Shown here piece after piece: positions 7,636 to 12,724 of a DNA stretch of 12,724 nucleotides. The notes under the pieces are model-generated. The model saw only the letters and a list, made by a program, of their open reading frames with translations, made no database searches and was not told where the DNA came from. The DNA lies in contig JADGNT010000054.1 of the NCBI GenBank assembly GCA_017883345.1, positions 1 through 12,724 on the forward strand. The letters are read 5' to 3'. Source of the stretch: Candidatus Solibacter sp. GTDB taxonomy: Bacteria > Acidobacteriota > Terriglobia > Bryobacterales > Bryobacteraceae. The position numbers were made by a program, and so were the translations under genes. Each line of letters opens with the position of its first letter. Position 1 is the first letter of the stretch.

Positions 7636-7824
7636 TCATCGGATATGCCATTCATTGAAAGCCTTGTCGAATGCGGAACCACCATGTCCCGAGGTGCCGA
7701 AGGCAACCCGTTGTTCCGGCACTGAAGGGTCAGGCGCGTCTGTATAATAGGCCGTGACGAGTCTGGGTACGTTCACCAGCATCGATGCTTCGGCCGGCTT
7801 TCCTGCACAAGGGCTTACTTTCAT
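7636..7824 (-). pseudogene. pgm: Phosphoglucomutase, N-terminal stub (first ~60 codons)
   Basis: ATG 7824 opens a 62-codon frame with the start of a bacterial phosphoglucomutase: AGKPAE, NVPRLVTAYYTDAPDPSVPE, VAFGTSGHGGS, FNEWHI, then a stop at 7636. E. coli Pgm has the same order (AGQPA, FGTSGHRGS, SFNEPHI) but continues to ~546 residues; the catalytic phosphoserine region (about residue 146) and all later domains are absent. In the conserved TSGHRGS the Arg is Gly, a one-base change (CGT to GGT), consistent with lost constraint. The glgP start lies 40 bases after the stop, so a deletion seems to have removed the body of pgm and brought its 5' end next to glgP. GGGGAG precedes the ATG at a short spacing. 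It could still be translated, and could act as a leader for glgP, but it cannot be a mutase. Confidence 0.85.
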
Positions 7825-7834
7825 GTCTCCCCGG

Positions 7835-7999
7835 TCAATTGGGTGACGACTTTGGCGTCTGCGTCAGCTTGTCGAATGGTCGGTTGAACATTGTCGCAGC
7901 CTCGACCAACTGCTTGGCAGGTTCCTTTTCGATCGCCGCCTGCGAAGGAGTTGTGACGGCAAACCGGCCACGATCGCTGATTTCATGTGTCTGTCCCAT
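7835..7999 (-). CDS. Small hypothetical protein upstream of the pgm stub
   Basis: A 54-codon frame starts at ATG 7999, immediately after an in-frame TAG, and ends with TGA ten bases before the pgm stub ATG. The product is mixed charged and soluble: MGQTHEISDRGRF, then EKEPAKQLVEAATMF (a possible amphipathic helix), NRPFDKLTQTPK and SSPN. I do not recognise it. Support is its position at the head of the glgP operon, close spacing to the next frame and ordinary amino-acid composition. The ribosome binding site is poor (CACGATAG before the ATG). It may be a real small protein, a leader peptide, or the tail of another decayed gene, since decayed genes surround it. Confidence 0.4.
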   Translation of the reverse strand: MGQTHEISDRGRFAVTTPSQAAIEKEPAKQLVEAATMFNRPFDKLTQTPKSSPN

Positions 8000-8478
8000 C
8001 TATCGTGCGTATTCTATCGCACCTGCCCGTTGCGACTTCTTTGCCGGTGCGCGGCTAGTACCATCTTCGGCCCTTCGAGGAATGGCGAGGTGGCAACCAT
8101 GCAGGCAACGGGTGTTGTGGAATACTTCGGCCTGTTGGCTGCTGGCAAAAGGGCGGTGGCTACAGCTAATGCAAGCTTCATTGCGGAAGCTGCAGGATTT
8201 GCCGGCGGTATCCCGCCAGACTAAGCGTCGGCCGCTGTTCCCGAGCACTTCAGCAAAGCGGAAACGGCCGGCAGCCTTCCATCCGGGAATATAGCGCGGG
8301 GGTTCTGAGCCTTCAAGCGGACGATCCCGGGTCGTGTGACCATCCACGGTCAAACAGCCCCGCGCGGTAGCCGTGCCATTCATCGGCTGAATCGCTCTCA
8401 AGAAATCCAACGGCGGGGCGGACGGAGCGACGAGGCGTCGGATGGAAACCGTCTGGGCAACTGGTTTTCCTCGCTCTA
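8000..8478. other. Gene-free stretch between glgP operon and transaldolase remnant
   Basis: About 480 bases contain open frames on both strands, but none carries a motif I can place. One plus-strand frame ending in TAA at 8222 reads MQATGVVEYFGLLAAG and ANASFIAEAAGFAGG from 8099, which has protein-like composition but no recognised family. The sequence sits between the head of one operon and the cut end of a transaldolase gene, so it may be scrambled debris from a deletion together with the operon's promoter region. Confidence 0.5.
8011..8016 (-). promoter_or_regulatory. Possible -10 element for the glgP operon
   Basis: Read on the minus strand this is TAGAAT, five of six matches to TATAAT, within GCGATAGAATACG. 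It lies 12 bases before the ATG at 7999. No convincing -35 hexamer is found at 16-18 bases upstream, and transcription from it would leave almost no leader, so this is a weak candidate for the start of the small ORF-pgm stub-glgP-gnd-zwf transcript. Confidence 0.2.
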
Positions 8479-8691
8479 GAGGAGGTTGGTGCCGCACGTG
8501 CCCTCTTACCCGTCAATGGCGGAGACTGCGAGACCGCGCTGGAGGGTTTCGCCCGCGGCGGCATTGACGCCGGCAAATTGGCAGGCCAGCTCCAGCGAGA
8601 GCGTGCTGAGGCATTCGCCAAATCCTGGAAGGATTTGATGCTGTGCATCAAATCGAAGGCTCATGCCGTGCGTGCCGGAGCAGGAGGTTAA
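8479..8691 (+). pseudogene. tal: Transaldolase, C-terminal remnant
   Basis: This plus-strand frame reads EEVGAARALLPVNGGD, CETALEGFARGGIDAGKLA, QLQRERAEAFAKSW, KDLMLCIKSKA and ends with TAA at 8689. The pattern 'GID-x-x-x-LA-x-x-LQ-x-EGA-x-x-F-x-x-SW-x-x-L' is the C-terminal end of the bacterial transaldolase subgroup (TAL of the actinobacterial/cyanobacterial type, also seen in tal-pgi fusions). Only ~65-70 codons remain of a ~360-codon gene. The same frame is open from 8371, but sequence before about 8479 does not resemble the enzyme, and the Schiff-base lysine and barrel strands are missing. Being next to glgP, gnd and zwf, it looks like the vestige of a larger pentose phosphate cluster, on the opposite strand. 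Assignment is by motif recall. Confidence 0.6.
8632..8654. repeat. Perfect 10-bp inverted repeat, 3-base loop
   Basis: Arms gatttgatgc (8632-8641) and gcatcaaatc (8645-8654) are exact reverse complements around tgt. It lies within the transaldolase remnant, and on the plus strand no T-tract follows. It encodes ordinary residues (DLMLCIK), so it may be chance. Confidence 0.5.
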
Positions 8692-8790
8692 CGCCCGGGA
8701 AGCGGGAATCGCCCTGGCTGCGAGAAGACCAGCCGCGGTGGCCAATGCACGAGATGCGACGGAATAGGGAAATACCGGAATCAAGAGACA

Positions 8791-9618
8791 GTGACAACAA
8801 CGGCCAAGGTTACCGTGACCAACGAGTGGCTGGAGTCGAATGTACGCAGCAAAGGTCCGCTGGGCAAAATGTACCCGAAGTTCGCCTTTATCATGGAGGG
8901 CGACACGCCGTCGTATCTCGGGCTAATCGAAAACGGCCTGAACAGCTACCGCCGGCCCGATTGGGGCGGCTGGGGTGGGCGGTATGTATTTAGGACGCCC
9001 CGCGGAGAGGCGCATGCGATCTGGACGCAAGGCGGCGACCTGTTCTCGCGTGTAACCTCGCAGGATTCGGTACGTGGTGCAGATGATCGGGAGGTCACCT
9101 CCGACCAGGCGACGATCTGGCGGTGGCGCGAGGCCTACCAGCATGACTTCGCGGCGCGAATGGACTGGACTGTGGCCGATTTTCAGCATGCCAACCACAA
9201 CCCGGTTGTGACCGTGAACGGGGAGAAGGGGACGGCGCCGCTCGTTATCGAGGCGGAGGTGGGACGGCCAGTGACGCTGGATGCGAGCGAAAGCCGGGAT
9301 CCGGATAGACAGCGACTCAATTTCCGGTGGTTTCACTACGCGGAGGCCGGCACGACGGGGACGCACGCGGCGGCAGTGACCCTCGCCGGGGCTGATACAG
9401 CTAAGGCGGTGGTCACGCCCGCCGCGGCTTGCCGGCCGGTATGGCTGCCGGCGGTCGGCCGGTGCTCCGGTACGGGCACAGCCCATCTGATTTTGGAGGT
9501 GACGGCTGAGGGAACACCGCGACTCACTTCTTACCGGCGAATAATCCTGAACGTGCGAGCGGAGGGTGTCAGTCCACCAGCCGCAGCGTCCCGAAAACCT
9601 CCGGGACGTGAAAGGTAG
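8791..9618 (+). pseudogene. Sde182-like (DUF1593) protein lacking its N-terminal half
   Basis: The frame encodes ~260 residues matching the C-terminal part of the cellulose-binding Sde182 / DUF1593 family. Seen: VTNEWLESNVR (8-19), EGDTPSYLGLI (36-46), DWGGWGGRY (57-65), ATIWRWREAYQHDFAARMDW (107-126), NHNPVVTVNG (135-144) and LDASESRDPD (163-172), then a beta-rich end LEVTAEG-PRLTSYRRIILNVR. Intact members have a signal peptide and a nucleoside-hydrolase-like domain (about 230 residues) before this point; here the frame simply opens after the transaldolase stop at 8689, in the same frame, with no signal peptide, and the GTG at 8791 has a poor site. A 5' deletion is the simplest reading. The natural end is near 9565; the last ~17 codons run into the convergent CBM9-like gene. 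The C-terminal sequence is otherwise well preserved, so the loss may be recent. Intact relatives are thought to act on plant polymers outside the cell. Confidence 0.8.
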
Positions 9619-10264
9619 GACGGTGAGTCGGTTGCCAGACGATCGCCTGGTGAGTGGGCCCTGCTCCTTGAGAACGGAAGAAATTGACTCTGAGCGTATT
9701 ACCGGCAGCGGCGGCACGCGTATCCACGGCGGCGTAGGGAATCCGCATGAAACCGTACCAGGTCTTGGTGGCCTGGTCGATGAGAGCGGATGCCTGGAAT
9801 CCGGAGTTCCACACCCATCCGTCTTCGTGCCGCGGAGCGTCCAGATCGATATCGAGATCGATCCATTCTGCTTGCGGTGAAATCTCGAATTCCTTATACC
9901 GCCGGATGTTCTTGTAGTCCGAACCGATAAATACCTCCGCCACATCCCATTTCCACAGCTCATTGGTCTCGGTTGTTGTCTTTGGCTCGGGTTTCAGATT
10001 GAGTTGCTCGTAGGGGCATATGAAAAGAAAATACAAATTCCGGCCCGTCCACCGCGACCGGATTTCGGTCCGGTATCCCGGTACCAGGTTCCCCGAGCCG
10101 TCGCGTTCGGCGAGAATCGGGGCGACTCCGCGCCAAAAGTCCGAGTTCGGGTCGGTATCCGCGGAAACATCGCGCCGCGCTTGTTTACTCTCGATCTGGT
10201 CGGACCCGATGGCCAGGCCGGCCGTCAAGGCCAGAAGGCAAGCAGCGGCGGCAAATCGTTTCAT
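9569..10264 (-). CDS. Secreted carbohydrate-binding family 9-like (DOMON-type) protein
   Basis: The 231-residue product begins with a standard signal peptide (MKRFAAAACLLALTAGLAIG, cleavage near residue 20-21). The rest resembles a single CBM9-like beta-sandwich: DFWRG (42-46), LYFLFICPYEQ (77-87), WKWDVAEVFIG (104-114), YKEFEISPQAEWIDLDID (123-140), and VPEVFGTLRLVD at the end. The W-D-x-AE-VFI and Y-EFE-SP motifs mark the CBM9_1 group of Pfam, found alone or fused to xylanases. It lacks a catalytic domain, so the likely role is binding sugars or heme/redox ligands outside the cytoplasm. The ATG has a good site AGGAG seven bases upstream, and it starts 15 bases after the amidohydrolase stop, so the two are probably co-transcribed. 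Its 3' end overlaps the Sde182 fragment by 50 bases, convergently. Confidence 0.85.
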   Translation of the reverse strand: MKRFAAAACLLALTAGLAIGSDQIESKQARRDVSADTDPNSDFWRGVAPILAERDGSGNLVPGYRTEIRSRWTGRNLYFLFICPYEQLNLKPEPKTTTETNELWKWDVAEVFIGSDYKNIRRYKEFEISPQAEWIDLDIDLDAPRHEDGWVWNSGFQASALIDQATKTWYGFMRIPYAAVDTRAAAAGNTLRVNFFRSQGAGPTHQAIVWQPTHRPTFHVPEVFGTLRLVD

Positions 10265-10279
10265 GCGGTTGCTCCTAAT

Positions 10280-11479
10280 CTACGCGGGGAGGCCAATCAG
10301 GCGAGCCGCGTTCTCCCCATACACTTTCCGAAGGACCTGTTCGCTCAGTCCCAAGCCGCAGATCCGCCACCGGCCCTGCGGTGGAATCGGCGCCGGGGCG
10401 TAGTCGAAATACTCATCCTCGGTTTCGAGAAAGCGGTAGTAGATTTCGTAAAGTGCGCCGCCGAAAGTCTGCTGCGGTGTGCTGGTGCCGGCGCTCGCGT
10501 CCGTGCCGAACACGATGCGGTCCTGGTACCTGTCGAAGAACTTCCGCGCCGTCCGCGGTTGGCGGCCTAACTCTCCAATCCGGGCAGCGATGTCCACGTT
10601 CATATTCGGATGGCTATCCAAGCATTCCGAAACGTACGGTAGATCCTCGGCATTCGCAACGTGCAGGCAGACGAACTGCGTCCTCGGATGGCGCCGCATG
10701 ACATTTCGCCGCGCCTCTTGCAGTTCGCGATTGCCTGGAAAATCCTTTCCATGGAAGGACCAATCCGGGTGAGCGTGCAACTCCTCCCAACGCTCATTGA
10801 AGCGGTCGATCGGTAGGAAGAAGGCCTCCGGATCGGAAGTGTGGATCGCCACCGGCATCTTCAGGGATCCGACGGCCTCCCACATCAGGTCGAAACGCGG
10901 ATCGTCGATACGCACCAGCTTCTGGCTTCCCTGCTCGCGCAAGAAAAGACCAAGGGTTTTCAGTACCTTCAGCCCTTTCGCGCCGGCCTGGTGTGCGTCC
11001 TCGATCTGGTCGGCCTGGAACTTGGAATATCCTGCATCGGAGGCCCTGGTCCAGGTCGGTTCGGTGAAGACGATAAAACGGCCGGTGAGCGCTGTTTGCA
11101 GTTTGCCGATCGCATCGCGCAGACCCGCGCCATAGCCTCCCGTCACGTTCACCATAGTCCGAATGTTTTTGCGGTCCATGACGGCAAGACAATTCGCCGG
11201 ATCCATGCTGAAGCGGATCGCGGCCGGATTCCCGCCGCCCGCGGCGAAGGTGATGTGGGTGTGAAAGTCGATCACCGGAAAACGGGAGCGCGGAACGTGC
11301 GTCTCCGGCACGTGGAGCATGCTTCTGGGTTCGTATCGCTCCAGCGGCAGGGCGGCGTCCTGGAGCGGGCGCCCTGCGTTCCCTCCCTGCGCCCCTTGAG
11401 GCGCCTGTTCAGCCGCCGCGGCGCGGCGGCCCGCTGCGAAAGTACTGGCGCTGAGCGCCATCCATTGCCTGCGGTTCAT
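10280..11479 (-). CDS. Exported amidohydrolase-2 family metal-dependent hydrolase
   Basis: The 399-residue protein has a twin-arginine-like leader (NRRQWMALSASTFAAG, with AAAA-EQ near 20-25) and a Gln/Gly-rich linker. The amidohydrolase 2 (PF04909) barrel follows. Seen metal and active-site motifs: FHTHI with His73 and His75, IHTSD with His213, LHVAN with His273, and GTDA with Asp327, the usual order for this family, which includes decarboxylases (ACMSD, gamma-resorcylate type) and lactone hydrolases (LigI, fucono-lactonase type). The substrate cannot be inferred. ATG 11479 has AAGGA seven bases upstream. It is first of a two-gene unit with the CBM9-like gene (15-base gap) and is divergent from the oxidoreductase at 11618, a setting that suggests sugar or aromatic degradation. 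Leader and metal ligands are intact, so it should be active in the periplasm. Confidence 0.9.
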   Translation of the reverse strand: MNRRQWMALSASTFAAGRRAAAAEQAPQGAQGGNAGRPLQDAALPLERYEPRSMLHVPETHVPRSRFPVIDFHTHITFAAGGGNPAAIRFSMDPANCLAVMDRKNIRTMVNVTGGYGAGLRDAIGKLQTALTGRFIVFTEPTWTRASDAGYSKFQADQIEDAHQAGAKGLKVLKTLGLFLREQGSQKLVRIDDPRFDLMWEAVGSLKMPVAIHTSDPEAFFLPIDRFNERWEELHAHPDWSFHGKDFPGNRELQEARRNVMRRHPRTQFVCLHVANAEDLPYVSECLDSHPNMNVDIAARIGELGRQPRTARKFFDRYQDRIVFGTDASAGTSTPQQTFGGALYEIYYRFLETEDEYFDYAPAPIPPQGRWRICGLGLSEQVLRKVYGENAARLIGLPA

Positions 11480-11512
11480 GGTTCTCGTCCTTTTGGAGGT
11501 CAGAGTGTTTCC

Positions 11513-11541
11513 ACTTTACGACGCCGTCTTTCGTTTCGCAA
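11513..11541 (-). promoter_or_regulatory. Candidate sigma-70 promoter for the amidohydrolase operon
   Basis: On the minus strand TTGCGA (11541-11536) and TAAAGT (11518-11513) are spaced by exactly 17 bases. Each hexamer matches four of six consensus positions. It lies about 34 bases before the amidohydrolase ATG, leaving a leader of roughly 25 bases that contains the ribosome binding site. Confidence 0.4.
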
Positions 11542-11593
11542 CCCAGGCACGCAGCCGACCGCCGCGAACCGTTCCCTTGCGTAGTGTGTGGCT

Positions 11594-11599
11594 TATAAT
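11594..11599 (+). promoter_or_regulatory. Perfect -10 hexamer upstream of the oxidoreductase gene
   Basis: TATAAT matches the consensus exactly, 19 bases before the ATG at 11618. The -35 region is poor (GTTCCC or TTCCCT at 16-17 bases), so an activator or an alternative contact may be needed. Transcription would start near 11606, leaving a leader of about 12 bases with the ribosome binding site. Confidence 0.5.
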
Positions 11600-11617
11600 G
11601 GCAGCGCAGAGGTAAAT

Positions 11618-12715
11618 ATGAGTGTGAATCGCCGGTTCTTTCTGTTCGGCTCGGCCTTGGCCGCCCATGCCTTCCAATCCGAAAAGCCGGTTGGCACCGG
11701 GATGATCGGCGTGGGCAATCGCGGGTCGTTCCTGCTCCAGGGTGTGGTCCGGCAACCGAATGCGAAAGTGCTTGCGCTGTGCGACATCAAACCCGACCGG
11801 TTGGACAAGGCGGCCTCCGCGGCAGCTCGCGATAACCCGGCGACCTTTGCCGACTGGCACCGGGTCATCGAGTCGCAGGACGTGGATGCTGTTTTCATCG
11901 CGACTCCGCCCTATCTGCACTCCGAAATGGCCATCGCGGCGATCAAGGCCGGCAAGAACGTATACTGCGAAAAGCCGATCGGCGTCACCCCGGCGCAGGT
12001 CCGCGCGCTTCTCGATGCAGCCAAGGGGTCAGGTAAAGTGTTCGTTGCCGGCCAACAGTTGCGCTCGCAGAAGCAACTTGGTGAGACCGTCCGGAAAATT
12101 CATGAGGGCGTGATTGGCGACGTGATCATGGTGAAGGCCCAGCGGCACGCCACCGCCGACCTCGACCACGATGGAACATCCGCCGATTGGTATTTCGACG
12201 TGACCAAGTCCGGCGGGTACCTCATCGAGCAGTCCGTGCACAACCTGGATTTATGCAACTGGGCGATCGGGGCTCATCCCTCGCGGGCCTGCGGTTTTGG
12301 GGCAATCGTGTTCTATAAGAACGACCCGCCGGGACGCACCATCTTCGATTGCGGCAGCATCACGTACGACTACCCCGGCGGCGTGAAAATGTCTTTCACG
12401 CAAAACGTGTTTCACCCCGCCTCCATGCCCAACGGCAACCAGTACGTCTATGTGTACGGGACTAAGGGCGCCGTGGACCTGATGACCGGGACCATGTATC
12501 CTCCGGGCAGAGGCGGCCCCGTGGTGTTGGCGCCCAAGCAGCAGGAGGATCAGTTCGCGCATATCGCAGCATTCTACGACTCAATCACAAAGGGCACGCC
12601 GCCGCCCGTCGACGTCAAGGGAGGGGCCACAGCGGCGCTCACCGCCATCCTGGGTCATCAGGCGATGGTGCAGGAAAAGGTCGTCACCTGGAGCGATCTC
12701 GGCGTAGAATTGTAA
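11618..12715 (+). CDS. Gfo/Idh/MocA family oxidoreductase with twin-arginine-like leader
   Basis: NAD(P)-dependent sugar or cyclitol dehydrogenase family, 365 residues. The start ATG 11618 is chosen over an in-frame GTG at 11588 because AGAGG lies just upstream and the product then begins with an export-like leader, NRRFFLFGSALAAHAF. Seen: nucleotide-binding GMIGVGNRG (28-36), ALCDIKPDRL (53-62), FIATPPYLHSEMA (93-105), the family hallmark EKP (118-120), and GGYLIEQSVHNLD (199-211), with His208 in the position of the catalytic His. The C-terminal alpha/beta domain is complete (HIAAFYDSI, then TALTAILG). Many Planctomycete and Acidobacterial paralogues carry such Tat-type leaders and act on sugars or glycosides in the periplasm, presumably with cofactor bound before export. 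It is divergent from the amidohydrolase operon. The substrate is not determinable. Confidence 0.93.
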   Translation: MSVNRRFFLFGSALAAHAFQSEKPVGTGMIGVGNRGSFLLQGVVRQPNAKVLALCDIKPDRLDKAASAAARDNPATFADWHRVIESQDVDAVFIATPPYLHSEMAIAAIKAGKNVYCEKPIGVTPAQVRALLDAAKGSGKVFVAGQQLRSQKQLGETVRKIHEGVIGDVIMVKAQRHATADLDHDGTSADWYFDVTKSGGYLIEQSVHNLDLCNWAIGAHPSRACGFGAIVFYKNDPPGRTIFDCGSITYDYPGGVKMSFTQNVFHPASMPNGNQYVYVYGTKGAVDLMTGTMYPPGRGGPVVLAPKQQEDQFAHIAAFYDSITKGTPPPVDVKGGATAALTAILGHQAMVQEKVVTWSDLGVEL

Positions 12716-12724
12716 GCCGCCGGC

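Noticed and set aside
5007..7658. Long plus-strand open frames (405 and 437 codons) opposite glgP
   Set aside because: Antisense to glgP; Arg/His/Pro-rich shadow translations without domains or ribosome binding sites.
8000..8784. Minus-strand frames of 92-165 codons around the transaldolase remnant
   Set aside because: They are antisense to the recognisable transaldolase tail or lie in unplaced sequence; no motif or ribosome binding site was seen.
8923..9963. Minus-strand frame of 346 codons across the Sde182 fragment and the CBM9-like gene
   Set aside because: It overlaps two better supported frames and its translation is Arg/Ser/Pro-rich with no motif.
1..12724. CRISPR array, insertion sequence, tRNA or toxin-antitoxin pair
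   Set aside because: Scanned for spaced direct repeats, transposase motifs with terminal repeats, cloverleaf-like sequence and small paired genes; none was found by eye.

Overview
The window looks like a stretch of chromosome from a high-GC Acidobacterium, most likely a Solibacter/Bryobacter relative. This is inferred from the gene content: a glgP-gnd-zwf cluster, an Sde182-type (DUF1593) plant-polymer gene, a CBM9-like secreted protein, a Gfo/Idh/MocA oxidoreductase with a twin-arginine-like leader, a Lys/Ala-rich histone-like protein, and a fragment resembling a small family I associate with Acidobacteria. No rRNA, tRNA, CRISPR array, insertion sequence or phage gene is visible.

Layout. 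(1) Positions 1-195, minus strand: the 5' end of a secreted or lipoprotein gene that runs off the left edge. (2) 432-1046, plus strand: two degraded gene remnants, a membrane glycosyltransferase N-terminus with several in-frame stops and the tail of a small secreted-type protein. (3) 1133-1648, minus: a basic histone H1-like protein with two copies of an 18-residue motif. (4) 1649-2073: no recognisable gene, one strong hairpin. (5) 7595 down to 2074, minus: an intact, tightly packed operon for glycogen phosphorylase, 6-phosphogluconate dehydrogenase and glucose-6-phosphate dehydrogenase. It is preceded by a 54-codon small ORF and a stub holding only the first ~60 codons of phosphoglucomutase. 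(6) 8000-8790: about 480 bases without a recognisable gene, then the last ~65 codons of a transaldolase gene on the plus strand. (7) 8791-9618, plus: the C-terminal half of an Sde182-like protein lacking its nucleoside-hydrolase-like half. (8) 11479 down to 9569, minus: an exported amidohydrolase and a secreted CBM9-like protein, apparently one operon. (9) 11618-12715, plus: an exported-type oxidoreductase, divergent from (8) across a short region with plausible promoters on both strands.

How the genes fit together. The intact central operon joins glycogen mobilisation (glucose-1-phosphate) to the oxidative pentose phosphate pathway (NADPH, ribulose-5-phosphate). The two pathway partners in the same neighbourhood, phosphoglucomutase and transaldolase, survive only as fragments, so those activities must come from elsewhere in the genome if the pathway works. 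The right-hand third reads as a carbohydrate-processing accessory region.

The most notable feature is the density of broken genes (five) packed around intact operons. This suggests repeated deletion and nonsense decay rather than a new molecular system. I found no convincing undescribed system; the best leads are the pgm stub plus small ORF in front of glgP and the repeat-containing histone-like protein.
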